From Streptomyces sp. XY006 (GTDB lineage Bacteria; Actinomycetota; Actinomycetes; Streptomycetales; Streptomycetaceae): a DNA stretch of 64,000 bases. Shown here piece by piece: positions 7,609-16,125 of the stretch. A program made the translations under genes and the position numbers. Position 1 is the first letter of the stretch. Every line of letters starts with the position of its first letter. The notes beneath the pieces were generated by a model that saw only the letters and a list, made by a program, of their open reading frames with translations, did not search any database and had not been told where the DNA came from. Where the stretch lies: positions 62,001-126,000 of the forward strand of contig NZ_NOKT01000006.1 in NCBI RefSeq assembly GCF_002237655.1, in the 5' to 3' direction.

Positions 7609-8745
7609 TTGACCGCCATCGACCCCACCGCCCACCTGACCGCGGAGCAGATCGAGGAGCTCGGCCGCGAGCTGGACGCGATCCGCGACGAGGTGATCGC
7701 CAGCCGGGGCGAGAAAGACGCCGCCTACATCCGCAAGGTCATCGCCGCGCAGCGCAAGCTGGAGCTGGTCAGCCGGGGCGTGCTGCTGTTCTCGTTCTTC
7801 CCGCCCGCGTGGATCATCGGCACGGCCGGTCTGTCCATGGCGAAGATCATGGACAACATGGAGATCGGCCACAACATCCTGCACGGCCAGTGGGACTGGA
7901 TGCGGGACCCGAAGATCCACTCCACCACCTGGGAGTGGGATCACGTCTCGCCGGCCGACCAGTGGAAGCACTCGCACAACGAGCTGCACCACACGTACAC
8001 CAACGTGATCGGCAAGGACAACGACCTCGGCTACGGCATCATGCGCGTCGACGAGGACCAGAGGTGGCACCCGATCCACCTCGGCCAGCCGCTGTGGAAC
8101 TTCATCAATGCCTGCTTCTTCGAGTACGGCATCGCGGCGTACGACCTGGAACTGGGCAAGAACCTGAACAAGCGCCGCCGCAAGAACCCGGAGTTCCGCG
8201 CGCGGGCCAAGGCCGTGGGGCGCAAGATCCGCAAGCAGGTGCTCAAGGACTACGTGATCCACCCGCTGCTGTCGGGCCCGTCGTTCCTGCCCACGCTCGC
8301 CGCCACGTTCACCGCCAACCTGGTCCGCAACCTCTGGTCCCACTCGGTGATCATGTGCGGGCACTTCCCCGAGGGCGTGCAGGTCTTCGAGCGCCGGTCG
8401 ATCAACGGCGAGACCCGCGGCCAGTGGTACCTGCGCCAGATGATGGGCTCGGCGAACATCAGCGGCAGCAAGGCCATGCACTTCATGACCGGCAACCTCT
8501 CGCACCAGATCGAACACCACCTCTTCCCGGACCTGCCGAGCAACCGGTACGCCGAGGTCGCGGTGAAGGTGCGGGCCCTGTTCGAGAAGTACGAGCTGGA
8601 CTACGTCACCGGCCCGCTGCCCAAGCAGGTGTTCTCGGCGTGGCGCAAGGTCTTCCGGCTCTCCCTGCCGAACAAGCCCAACAAGCCCAACAAGCGGCTG
8701 AAGTCCAAGACGCCCGACCGCGAGCAGGAACTCGTCGCGGCCTGA
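7609..8745 (+). CDS. Membrane fatty acid (acyl-CoA) desaturase
   Basis: This is a di-iron membrane desaturase of the FA_desaturase family. All three histidine boxes are visible: HNILHG (about residue 88), HNELHH (about residue 124) and HQIEHH (about residue 303). Hydrophobic segments flank them. It probably introduces a double bond into acyl-CoA or phospholipid acyl chains, using electrons from the reductase encoded immediately upstream. I choose the TTG at 7609 because AGGAG lies six bases before it and no better start exists. A short in-frame repeat gives NKPNKPNK near residue 355. The pair matches the DesA3/Rv3230c arrangement of mycobacteria and its Streptomyces counterparts. Confidence 0.93.
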   Translation: MTAIDPTAHLTAEQIEELGRELDAIRDEVIASRGEKDAAYIRKVIAAQRKLELVSRGVLLFSFFPPAWIIGTAGLSMAKIMDNMEIGHNILHGQWDWMRDPKIHSTTWEWDHVSPADQWKHSHNELHHTYTNVIGKDNDLGYGIMRVDEDQRWHPIHLGQPLWNFINACFFEYGIAAYDLELGKNLNKRRRKNPEFRARAKAVGRKIRKQVLKDYVIHPLLSGPSFLPTLAATFTANLVRNLWSHSVIMCGHFPEGVQVFERRSINGETRGQWYLRQMMGSANISGSKAMHFMTGNLSHQIEHHLFPDLPSNRYAEVAVKVRALFEKYELDYVTGPLPKQVFSAWRKVFRLSLPNKPNKPNKRLKSKTPDREQELVAA

Positions 8746-8772
8746 CACCCTGTATCGGTACGGATCCATGGC

Positions 8773-8800
8773 CCGTACCCGGCGGCACCGCCGGGTACGG
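8773..8800 (+). terminator. Terminator hairpin after the desaturase
   Basis: CCGTACCCGGCGG and its exact reverse complement are separated by two bases, giving a very stable 13-bp stem 28 bases after the desaturase stop. There is no U-tract, which is common for Streptomyces terminators. Confidence 0.7.
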
Positions 8801-8901
8801 CAGCCTGCCGTTCGGCGACGGTGCCCGGACATGCGCCAGGACGCCCGACGCCGTGATCATCTCGATCGCCCGAACCGGTCGCCTATGAGAGCCTCACACC
8901 C

Positions 8902-9369
8902 GTGGCTACGGAAACCGAGGTGGGAGAGCGGCTGCACCAGCGCGGCTGGCGGGTGGCGTTCACGGTCGCTGACAGGGTGAACGCGTGGGCCGCCCTGGTG
9001 AGCGCCGTCGAGCGCGGCTACGGTGACGACGTCTACGAGTACACCAACGACCTCTACTGCCGAAACTGGCTGCACGAGGCGTGGCTCCTGCTGGACGAAC
9101 ACATCGTCCAGCTCTGGACCCCGCAGGTCAAAGCTCTGGACGACCGGTACAAGGCCGCGACCATCGACGACGACGGCCAAGCGCTCGACCGGTTCCACAG
9201 GCTGCCCGGCTCCGACCTCTGGTGGTGGCGGCGACACCCCCGCATTCTCACCGGATGCCTCGGGAGTTCACTTCGCTCGGCCGGCGCCATCGGCACTGCC
9301 CCGGACAGGGCGGCCCCGGCAACGTCACCCATCCCCCCGGCTCGTCGGTCACGGAGGCCGGCCGGGTAA
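8902..9369 (+). CDS. Conserved hypothetical protein, Trp/acidic rich
   Basis: A GTG start at 8902 gives a 155-residue cytoplasmic protein with no signal or membrane segment. The first 115 residues have strong coding character and many aromatic and acidic residues (EYTNDLYCRNWLHEAW, LPGSDLWWWRRHPR). The last 40 are Ala/Pro/Ser/Arg-rich and of low complexity, so the original gene may have ended earlier or the tail may be a later read-through. I do not recognise a family. The GTG lacks a strong Shine-Dalgarno sequence. Confidence 0.55.
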   Translation: MATETEVGERLHQRGWRVAFTVADRVNAWAALVSAVERGYGDDVYEYTNDLYCRNWLHEAWLLLDEHIVQLWTPQVKALDDRYKAATIDDDGQALDRFHRLPGSDLWWWRRHPRILTGCLGSSLRSAGAIGTAPDRAAPATSPIPPARRSRRPAG

Positions 9370-9514
9370 TCGCCCATGGACGCTGGGCGTTCGGAGGTGG
9401 AAGGGCGCCGGGGACTGCCCGCAGAACCGGCCTCGATGACCGAGTCGAGCCCGAAGTCGATGGAGGTCCACGCAGCAGTACTGTCTCCGCTTCGACCGGG
9501 GAACGAGTCTGATC

Positions 9515-9640
9515 ATGAGCAAGCTCGCCAGACAGCCGGTCCGCCCCGAGACGGCCGCTGTCCTTCCCCGCCCCGTGCCGGGCACTGCCTCGGCCGCCCA
9601 CTCCACCAACCCCGCTGACCACGGAGTTGCCGCGTCATGA
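9515..9640 (+). CDS. Possible 41-residue upstream ORF of the PTS operon
   Basis: ATG 9515 opens a 41-codon frame, MSKLARQPV...HGVAAS, whose TGA overlaps the start codon of the EIIA-EIIB gene (ATGA). That overlap suits translational coupling. The protein has no recognisable domain, is rich in Pro and Ala, and has only a weak ribosome binding site, so it may equally be a chance ORF. Confidence 0.3.
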   Translation: MSKLARQPVRPETAAVLPRPVPGTASAAHSTNPADHGVAAS

Positions 9641-10419
9641 CCGCGCTCACCACGCTGCTGTCCCCCGTCGCCGTGCGACTCGGCGTCCACTCCCCCGACT
9701 GGCGCGCGGCGATCCGCGCCGCAGGGCAGGCCCTGGTCGACGACGGCGTCAGCACGGCCGACTACACCACGCAGATGATCGACAACGTGGAGGAGAACGG
9801 CCCCTACATCGTCATCGCTCCCGGTGTGGCCTTCGCTCACGCCCGGCCGTCCCCGGCCGTGCTCAGAACCGGCATGTCGTGGATACGTCTGCGGGAGCCG
9901 GTCCGCTTCGGCCACGACACCAACGATCCCGTCTCACTGGTCGTGGCACTGGCCGCCACCGACTCATCAGCTCATACCGAGGCGATGGCAGCCCTTGCCC
10001 GTTCCCTGGCGGACCCCGCCACGACCGCCGCTCTGGATCAGGCCCGTGACGCGTCGGAAGTACTCGCCCTGCTGGAGGGCGAGGGCGCAGCAGGGCCGGC
10101 GGACCGAGCCGTGCCGGCCGCCGCGGCAGCGTCCCACCACAAGATCCTGACCGTGTGCGGCAACGGCGTGGGCACGAGCCTGTTCCTGAAGAACACCCTT
10201 GAGCAGGTCCTCGACCGCTGGGGCTGGTCCGGGCACGTCAGCGTGGAGGCCACCGACACCATCTCCGCCAGGGGCAAATCCTCCGAAGCGGTCGCCATCC
10301 TCACCTCCCGCGAGATCGCCCGCACGCTCGGCGATGTCGGGGTGCCCGTGAGAGTCGTCCAGGACTTCACCAGCACCGCAGAGGTCGACACCGTCCTGCG
10401 CGACACCTACAGCGTCTGA
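9637..10419 (+). CDS. PTS EIIA-EIIB fusion, ascorbate/galactitol type
   Basis: The N-terminal half (residues 1-150) is an EIIA domain of the mannitol/fructose-like (PTS_EIIA_2) fold with its phosphorylatable histidine in GVAFAHARP (about residue 69). The C-terminal part (about 168-260) is an EIIB of the lactose/cellobiose-like (SgaB/UlaB) fold with the phosphocysteine in VCGNGVGTSLF (about residue 175). The phosphate path would be HPr to EIIA His to EIIB Cys to the sugar carried by EIIC. In enterobacteria UlaC (IIA) and UlaB (IIB) are separate; here they are one protein. The EIIC gene follows after 21 bases with AAAGGAGG before its ATG. Confidence 0.93.
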   Translation: MTALTTLLSPVAVRLGVHSPDWRAAIRAAGQALVDDGVSTADYTTQMIDNVEENGPYIVIAPGVAFAHARPSPAVLRTGMSWIRLREPVRFGHDTNDPVSLVVALAATDSSAHTEAMAALARSLADPATTAALDQARDASEVLALLEGEGAAGPADRAVPAAAAASHHKILTVCGNGVGTSLFLKNTLEQVLDRWGWSGHVSVEATDTISARGKSSEAVAILTSREIARTLGDVGVPVRVVQDFTSTAEVDTVLRDTYSV

Positions 10420-10440
10420 CCGCGAAAGGAGGCCCCTCTC

Positions 10441-12018
10441 ATGGACTGGCTCATCGCCCCCGCCACGTTCCTCGTCAACGAGATCCTCAGCCAACCCGCC
10501 TACCTCATCGGCCTCATCACCGCCGTCGGCCTGATCGCGCTGAAAAAGAGTCCCGGGCAGATCGCCGGCGGGGCCATCAAAGCCACTCTCGGACTTCTCC
10601 TCGTCGGCGCCGGAGCCGGGCTGGTCACCGCCGCCCTCGACCCCCTGGGCAAGATGATCCAGGGCAGCACCGGCGCGCACGGGGTCATTCCGACCAACGA
10701 GGCCATCGCGGGCATCGCACAGAGCGAGTTCGGAGCCCGCGTAGCCTGGCTGATGATCACCGGCTTCCTCGTCAGCCTCCTGCTGGCCCGCTTCACGCCC
10801 CTGCGCTACGTCTTCCTGACGGGCCACCACATGCTGTTCATGGCCACCCTGCTCACCATCGTCATGGCCACCGCCGGACAGCCCTCTCTCGCGGTCGTCC
10901 TCGGCGGAGGCGTACTGCTGGGCATTCTTCTGGTCTCCCTGCCCGCGCTCGCCCACCCCTGGACCAAGAAGGTGACCGGCGACGACAGTGTGGCCATCGG
11001 CCACTTCGGCACCGCCGGCTACATCACCGCAGGCGCCACCGGCCAGCTCGTCGACAGGATCGGCAAGCCCAGCCGCAGCACCGAGGACATGCGCCTGCCC
11101 GAAGGACTCCGCTTCCTGCGCGACTCCATGGTCGCCACCGCTCTGTCCATGGTCGTCGTCTACCTGGTGATGAGCCTGCTCTTCCTCGCCAAGGCCGGCC
11201 GCGCGACGGCCTTCAAGGCCTTCGGCACCACCGCTACGGGACTCGGCGACTACCTCATGCAATCCCTCATGCAGGGCCTGCAGTTCGGCATCGCCGTCGC
11301 CGTCATCCTCTTCGGCGTCCGCACCATCCTCGGAGAGCTCGTCCCCGCCTTCCAAGGCATCGCCGAGCGCGTCGTCCCCGGCGCCAAGCCGGCACTCGAC
11401 GCGCCCATCGTCTTCCCTTACGCCCAGAACGCCGTACTCGTCGGCTTCATCTCCAGCTTCCTCGGCGGCCTCACCGCCCTGGCCGCCCTCATCTGGATCC
11501 TCAACCCCGCTTTCGGTCTGGCCCTCGTCCTGCCCGGGCTGGTCCCCCACTTCTTCACCGGCGGAGCAGCGGGCGTCTACGGCAACGCCACCGGCGGCCG
11601 CCGCGGCGCCGTCGCGGGATCCTTCCTCAACGGCGTCCTGATCACGTTCCTGCCCGCCCTGCTGTTGCGCGTCCTGGGCGACTTCGGTGACGCCAACACC
11701 ACGTTCGGCGACGCCGACTTCGGATGGTTCGGCGCCGTGCTCGGCAATGTCGCCAGACTCGACGGCGCCGCCGGCCTCCTTGCCATGCTCGCCGTCGGAG
11801 TCATGCTTCTGGCCGGTGCCTGGCTCGTGCAGGTGCGTGTCGTCGACCGCGGCTGGATCCCGGGCAGCGCCCCCACGGTCGGCAGCGCTGCGGTCGATCG
11901 GCCGAGCACGACGGCCGGTACCGGGGAGAGCAGCGCCTCCACCCGGTACGCCAAGATAGCGCCGCCCGCGGGGGCACCCACTCCCCCGCCGCCCCCACAG
12001 CCGGCGCGGGCACGCTGA
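10441..12018 (+). CDS. PTS EIIC membrane transporter, UlaA/SgaT family
   Basis: This is a multi-spanning membrane protein of 525 residues, longer than Escherichia coli UlaA because of a C-terminal Pro/Ala/Thr-rich tail after about residue 470. Hydrophobic helices and the substrate-site region typical of the EIIC_sgaT_ulaA family are spread throughout. It should import and phosphorylate L-ascorbate or a related sugar acid using the fused EIIA-EIIB just upstream. A strong AAAGGAGG precedes the ATG. No ulaD/E/F-like catabolic gene is nearby, so the substrate cannot be fixed from context. Confidence 0.92.
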   Translation: MDWLIAPATFLVNEILSQPAYLIGLITAVGLIALKKSPGQIAGGAIKATLGLLLVGAGAGLVTAALDPLGKMIQGSTGAHGVIPTNEAIAGIAQSEFGARVAWLMITGFLVSLLLARFTPLRYVFLTGHHMLFMATLLTIVMATAGQPSLAVVLGGGVLLGILLVSLPALAHPWTKKVTGDDSVAIGHFGTAGYITAGATGQLVDRIGKPSRSTEDMRLPEGLRFLRDSMVATALSMVVVYLVMSLLFLAKAGRATAFKAFGTTATGLGDYLMQSLMQGLQFGIAVAVILFGVRTILGELVPAFQGIAERVVPGAKPALDAPIVFPYAQNAVLVGFISSFLGGLTALAALIWILNPAFGLALVLPGLVPHFFTGGAAGVYGNATGGRRGAVAGSFLNGVLITFLPALLLRVLGDFGDANTTFGDADFGWFGAVLGNVARLDGAAGLLAMLAVGVMLLAGAWLVQVRVVDRGWIPGSAPTVGSAAVDRPSTTAGTGESSASTRYAKIAPPAGAPTPPPPPQPARAR

Positions 12019-12085
12019 CATCACGGTGCCCGCCGGCCGTACGAGTGGTGGGGCATGCGTGTCACCCGGCAGCGGGACGCTCACC

Positions 12086-12514
12086 TCACTGCAGGACCTC
12101 CTGCGTCACCACGATGTGCCCCTGGTCGGGGTTGATGATTCCGCCGAGGCGCTGGAAGGCGCCGTCCGTCAGGTCGAGGCACTTGGGCTGCTGCGGGGTC
12201 TGCTGGAAGGTGCCGCGGTCGTTGATGCGGACGACCAGGGACACGCCGTTGGCGACGTTCGTGACCCGCACCCGAGTGCCGAACGGCAACTGCGGGTTGC
12301 GGGTCAGCGAGGTCGCCGCGGTGTCGGCGTTGTTGTCGAAGATCTCTCCGCTGGCGGTGTAGGCGCCCGCCGGTATGGGGCCGTAGTGCGTGGCCCAGCA
12401 GGTGTCGGCCTGCGCGGTGGCGGGGGCGGCGCTGCTGCTGGGCGCCGCGATGAGCACGGCGGGCAGCGCGGTGATGGTGACGGCGAGGCGAGCGAGGGTG
12501 AGCGCGCGCATCAT
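12086..12514 (-). CDS. Secreted double-psi beta-barrel (RlpA/expansin-like) protein
   Basis: The start MMRALTLARLAVTITAL is a Sec signal peptide with cleavage near SSSAAPA (about residue 28). The mature 110 residues form a single double-psi beta-barrel of the RlpA/expansin-like type: CWATHYGP near the start, PFGTRVRVTNV in the middle, and the barrel signature VVRINDRGTF followed by CLDLTDGAFQRLGG. Such domains bind or loosen polysaccharide. GGAAAGG precedes the tandem ATGs at 12514 and 12511. It is the last gene of a leftward run with a GH128-like protein and a thaumatin-like protein. RlpA itself is a lytic transglycosylase; I cannot tell whether this one is catalytic. Confidence 0.85.
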   Translation of the reverse strand: MMRALTLARLAVTITALPAVLIAAPSSSAAPATAQADTCWATHYGPIPAGAYTASGEIFDNNADTAATSLTRNPQLPFGTRVRVTNVANGVSLVVRINDRGTFQQTPQQPKCLDLTDGAFQRLGGIINPDQGHIVVTQEVLQ

Positions 12515-12566
12515 CAGGGCCTTTCCGAGGTGCGGTTGAGGTGGATGACAGGGTGCAGGGTGCGGC

Positions 12567-13406
12567 TCAGCCGGCGGACCGGTAGGCGGCACCCACCTGC
12601 GTGGCGGTCGTGCCGGCGTACAGGCCGGTGCCGTCGCCGCGGCTGGTGGAGAGCGTGAACCAGGCGTAGCGCTCGACGAACGGCAGGCTCTGGAGCATGG
12701 CCGTCGACTGCTGCACGAACGCCGCCTGCTGGGCCTGCGTCGGGTACCTCGCCGTACCGGACGACCAGTCGATCAGCGCGTACTCGGTGAGCCACAGCGG
12801 CTTCTTGTGCCGGTCGTAGGTGCTCTGGAGGTAACCGCGCAGCTGGGCGGTGGCGTTGGTGGCGTTGAAGTCGGCGCCGTACCAGTGCACCGGGATGAAG
12901 TCGACGCGCAGGCCCCGGGCGGCAGCGCCCTGGAGGAAGGAGTCCAGCCAGCCGCCGGCGACGTTCGCTCCGGTCGCCACCGCGGGTGCGCCCAGGCGCA
13001 GGCCGGTGGACTGAAGCCGGGGCCACAGGTCGAGCGCCTGTGTCACGCTCATGGTCGCCTGCCCCGGATGGTCGGGCTCGTTGAAGCCGAGCAGTGTGGT
13101 GCCCTGCTGCCTGGCCTGGTTCAGCTCGGCGTCGGTCACGGAGTTGGGCCCCCAGATCATGGGGACGAACTCGACGCCGGTCGGTGTGGTGATGGCGCCC
13201 CGGCTCGAGGACCAGGTGTAGAACCACCCGGACCGGGAGTCGGCGAGGCACTGGGTGACTCCGTTGAAGTCCCAGGCGCTGACGCCCTTCTTCTTCGTGG
13301 CGGCGGTGCCGGTCGCCGGTGCGGCTGTGGCGGTGGCGGTGCGGCCGACGGCCGAGAGGGCGATCGGTGCCGTCACCAGTGCGGTCAGTACGTTCCTTCT
13401 GCGCAT
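12567..13406 (-). CDS. Secreted glycoside hydrolase, GH128/Asl1-like
   Basis: A signal peptide (MRRRNVLTALVTAPIALSAVG) is followed by a (beta/alpha)8-like domain of the Glyco_hydro_cc (GH128, Asl1) family. Family hallmarks are seen: GVSAWDF at the mature start, FVPMIWG, LLGFNEPDHPGQATMS with the acid/base Glu in NEPD (about residue 112), VHWYG, and LWLTEYA with the likely nucleophile Glu (about residue 206). GH128 members cleave beta-1,3-glucan. The adjacent thaumatin-like protein also belongs to a glucan-binding class, so fungal cell wall is a plausible target. At 279 residues it is a stand-alone catalytic domain without a carbohydrate-binding module. Confidence 0.87.
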   Translation of the reverse strand: MRRRNVLTALVTAPIALSAVGRTATATAAPATGTAATKKKGVSAWDFNGVTQCLADSRSGWFYTWSSSRGAITTPTGVEFVPMIWGPNSVTDAELNQARQQGTTLLGFNEPDHPGQATMSVTQALDLWPRLQSTGLRLGAPAVATGANVAGGWLDSFLQGAAARGLRVDFIPVHWYGADFNATNATAQLRGYLQSTYDRHKKPLWLTEYALIDWSSGTARYPTQAQQAAFVQQSTAMLQSLPFVERYAWFTLSTSRGDGTGLYAGTTATQVGAAYRSAG

Positions 13407-13426
13407 GCTGTCCGTCGTCCGTCCCT

Positions 13427-14218
13427 TCAGGCGCCGCGGTGGAAGGTGACGGTGAAGCCGGTGCACCGGCTGCACTGCTGCATCACCTGGTTGCCGGGTT
13501 CCTGGTCCTGCTTCGACCAGCCGTATGCCTTGGGGCAGTTGGTGGCGATCATGTCGCTGTACGGGGTCTTGGCGTCGCGGTTGGGGTTGGTGCACAGCAT
13601 CGGGGTGCCGTCGGCCCAGCGCGTCAGGTTCGCGGCCGGGCACTTCGGCAGCAGGTTGTCGGCACACCCCATGGTGGCGCAGCCGCCGCCGGTGCCGGTC
13701 ACACCCGTGGGAGTGATGGTGATCGGGACCGAGAAGGCGTTGACGTAACTGACGTTGTACCAGGGCGCGAGGCCGTCCGCGCTGTCGAAGTTGAACTCCG
13801 CCAGACTGACCGGCTGTTCGCTCGTGTTCGGCGCGCAGTGGTCGTCGTACACGCCGCAGTCGCCGAGTTGGCAGTGGAAGGTGCTGCCGGGGACGCCGGT
13901 GCACCCCATGCGCGCGAAGAACTTGCCGCGCCAGTGGCCGGGGGCGGACGTCTCCGGGATGGTGATGGTCGCCGACTGCCCCGCCTCCAGGATCGGCAAG
14001 GAGCCGAAGTTCTTCGACCCGTCGGCGTTGACCTGACTGCCGACCCAGATCTTCCGGCCGGTGGCGTTGACGAACGTGACCGTGTGATTGATGGCTGAGG
14101 CGGCCGCCGGGACTGTTCCGTCGAGTGTGCCGCCGCTCGTACCGGTGGCTGCGTTCGGCGAGACGATGAACAAGAGGGCGGCGGCCATGGCCGTCAGGAG
14201 TAACTGAACTCTGCGCAC
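13427..14218 (-). CDS. Secreted thaumatin-like protein
   Basis: The GTG at 14218 lies just after GGAGGAG. The first 24 residues (VRRVQLLLTAMAAALLF...) are a signal peptide. The mature protein begins HTVTFVNATGRKIWVGSQ, the standard opening of the thaumatin fold (beta-strand with N-x-x-x-x-x-IW), and continues with many cysteines, ARMGCTG, CQLGDCG, and a Pro-Tyr-Ser-Asp segment, through to a C-terminal CSRCTGFTVTFH. Plant thaumatin-like proteins bind or hydrolyse beta-1,3-glucan and are antifungal; bacterial ones are rarer. It heads a leftward run of three secreted proteins; the gap to the GH128 gene is only 20 bases. Confidence 0.85.
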   Translation of the reverse strand: MRRVQLLLTAMAAALLFIVSPNAATGTSGGTLDGTVPAAASAINHTVTFVNATGRKIWVGSQVNADGSKNFGSLPILEAGQSATITIPETSAPGHWRGKFFARMGCTGVPGSTFHCQLGDCGVYDDHCAPNTSEQPVSLAEFNFDSADGLAPWYNVSYVNAFSVPITITPTGVTGTGGGCATMGCADNLLPKCPAANLTRWADGTPMLCTNPNRDAKTPYSDMIATNCPKAYGWSKQDQEPGNQVMQQCSRCTGFTVTFHRGA

Positions 14219-14299
14219 AACTCCTCCGGTGTCAGGGTTGGGGCAGCCCCATATGACAGCGGCCCTCCCCTGTCCTGTCAATGGCCTGTACCAATACCT

Positions 14300-14319
14300 C
14301 GCGGCGATGCCGCGTTTTT
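14300..14319 (+). terminator. Hairpin with T-run between the biosynthetic cluster and the thaumatin operon
   Basis: CGCGGC-GAT-GCCGCG followed by TTTTT is a textbook intrinsic terminator in the rightward direction, although no rightward gene ends here. In the leftward direction it would act only as a plain hairpin, just downstream of the carbamoyltransferase stop. Confidence 0.55.
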
Positions 14320-14322
14320 CGG

Positions 14323-16125
14323 TCACAGCAGGGTGTACACGCTGTCACTCACCCGGCTCCGGCGCGGTGGCCGGGTGCCCTTGAACCATGTCACCCAGGA
14401 CTGCGGGAGGGCGTCGCGGTCCAGGACGAAGTCGTCGAGCACCAGGCAGTCGATGTCCGACCTCAGGAAGCAGAGCAGGGCGTCGACGGGGGTGTGGACG
14501 ATCGGCTCTCCGCGGAGGTTGAACGACGTGTTCAGCAGCAGCGGGCAGCCCGTCCGGTCGGCGAACGTCCGGATGAGGCGGTAGAAGCGCCCGTTCGTCG
14601 CCTCGGTGACGGTCTGAACGCGGGCCGACTTGTCGACGTGGGTGATGGCCGGCAGCGACAGCGGCGAGACGACCTCGCAGGTCTCCAGCATGAACGGCGA
14701 CTCGTGGTCGAGCCGGAAGTGTTCGTGCGCGTGCTCGGCCAGCACGGCGGGCGCGAACGGCCGGAACGCCTCGCGCATCTTGACCGAGGCGTTGATCCGG
14801 TCACGCGTGTCGTCGCCCCGTGGGTCGGCCAGGATGGACCGTCCGCCGAGCGAGCGGGGCCCGAACTCCTCCCGGCCGTGGTACCAGCCGATCACCTTGC
14901 CCTCGGCCAGTCGTCCCGCGACGGCATCGAGGAGTCCCGCCTCGTCCCCGCGGAAGTCCGCGAAGGACTGGCCGGCGTACGCGCCGAGCAGCCGGGCGAT
15001 ACCGTCGGAGTCCGTGCCGGAGCCGAGGAGCACGGAGGTCAGCCGGTCCTGTCGGGGCCGCTCCCCGGTCAGGCGCTGGTGGGCCACCGCCGCGCACCCG
15101 AGGCTGCCGCCCGCGTCGCCGGCGGCCGGCTGCACGAACACCCTGGCGAAGGGGCCCTCCTCGACGATGCGGCGTACGGCGACGACGTTGAGGGCCACGC
15201 CTCCGGCCATGCACAGGTTCTCGCTGCCCGACATGCGGTGGGCCTTGTCGACCATGCGGAGCAGGGTCTCCTCGGTCACCACCTGGATGCTGCGCGCCAG
15301 GTCGTGGTGGACCTTGTCGATCTCCGACTCCGGCACCCGCGGTGCCACGCCGATCAGGGACGTGAAGCGCTCACCGAGCATGCCGTCCGGGTTGGTGAAG
15401 TCGAAGTAGTCCAGGTCGAGCCGGAACGACCCGTCCTCGGTGACATGGATCAGCCGGCCGATCTCGTCCCGGAACCGCGGTTCGCCGTAGGGGGCGAGCC
15501 CCATCACCTTGTACTCGCCCTCGTTCACCTCGAAGCCGAGGTAGCCGGTGACCGCGCTGTAGAGCAGGCCCAGGGAGTGGGGGAACTCCACCTGCTCGGT
15601 CAGTTCGAGCGAGGCGCCCCGGCCGATCCCCCAGCTGGTGGTGGCCCACTCGCCGACGGCGTCGACCGTCAGCACGGCGCTGTCGTCGAATCCGGAGAAG
15701 TAGTAGGCGCTCGCGGCGTGGGAGAGGTGGTGGTCGACGAACTCGACCCGGCCCTCCCAGCCCAGCAGGTTGCGGATCTCCCGCAGCGGCCGGTCGGCGT
15801 CCAGGCGGTACAGGGCGCTCGCGCTGCTGTCGGGGAAGGCGGGCAGGCCGGTCCACAGCTGGCGGTGGAGCTTCTTCGCCGGGTCCTCGTAGTAGGCCAC
15901 GCAGTCCACGTCGGTGATGCGCAGACCGGCTTGGTCCAGGCAGTCGCGCACGGCGTCGATGGGCAGGTCGGGGTCCTGTTTGCGCCGGGTGTGGCGCTCC
16001 TCGTGGGAGGCGGCCACGAGCCGGCCGTCGACCAGCAGTGCGGCGGCCGAGTCGTGGAAGTGGGCCGAGATGCCGAGGACCACGGGTCCGCCGGGCGCCG
16101 GGGTAGGTGTGTTCCGCACGCTCAT
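14323..16125 (-). CDS. O-carbamoyltransferase, CmcH/NodU/TobZ family
   Basis: This 600-residue protein transfers a carbamoyl group from carbamoyl phosphate (through carbamoyl-AMP) to a hydroxyl of a small molecule. The N-terminal kinase-like fold shows GISAHFHDSAAALL (about residue 19) and the metal-binding HHLSHAASAYYFSGF (about residue 132) with LTVDAVGEW. The C-terminal YrdC-like domain shows EFGPRSLGGRSILADPR (about residue 415) and LLLNTSFNLRGEPIV (about residue 535). The length is typical. It is the last gene of the leftward operon, and its ATG overlaps the dioxygenase stop (ATGA). A hydroxyl made by that dioxygenase, or the serine hydroxyl of module 1, is the natural acceptor; which one is inference. 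Confidence 0.93.
   Translation of the reverse strand: MSVRNTPTPAPGGPVVLGISAHFHDSAAALLVDGRLVAASHEERHTRRKQDPDLPIDAVRDCLDQAGLRITDVDCVAYYEDPAKKLHRQLWTGLPAFPDSSASALYRLDADRPLREIRNLLGWEGRVEFVDHHLSHAASAYYFSGFDDSAVLTVDAVGEWATTSWGIGRGASLELTEQVEFPHSLGLLYSAVTGYLGFEVNEGEYKVMGLAPYGEPRFRDEIGRLIHVTEDGSFRLDLDYFDFTNPDGMLGERFTSLIGVAPRVPESEIDKVHHDLARSIQVVTEETLLRMVDKAHRMSGSENLCMAGGVALNVVAVRRIVEEGPFARVFVQPAAGDAGGSLGCAAVAHQRLTGERPRQDRLTSVLLGSGTDSDGIARLLGAYAGQSFADFRGDEAGLLDAVAGRLAEGKVIGWYHGREEFGPRSLGGRSILADPRGDDTRDRINASVKMREAFRPFAPAVLAEHAHEHFRLDHESPFMLETCEVVSPLSLPAITHVDKSARVQTVTEATNGRFYRLIRTFADRTGCPLLLNTSFNLRGEPIVHTPVDALLCFLRSDIDCLVLDDFVLDRDALPQSWVTWFKGTRPPRRSRVSDSVYTLL

Noticed and set aside
9967..12084. 705-codon open frame antisense to the PTS genes
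   Set aside because: Composition (Gly/Asp/Glu-rich, repetitive) is that of the antisense of a membrane-protein gene; the plus-strand genes have clear domains.
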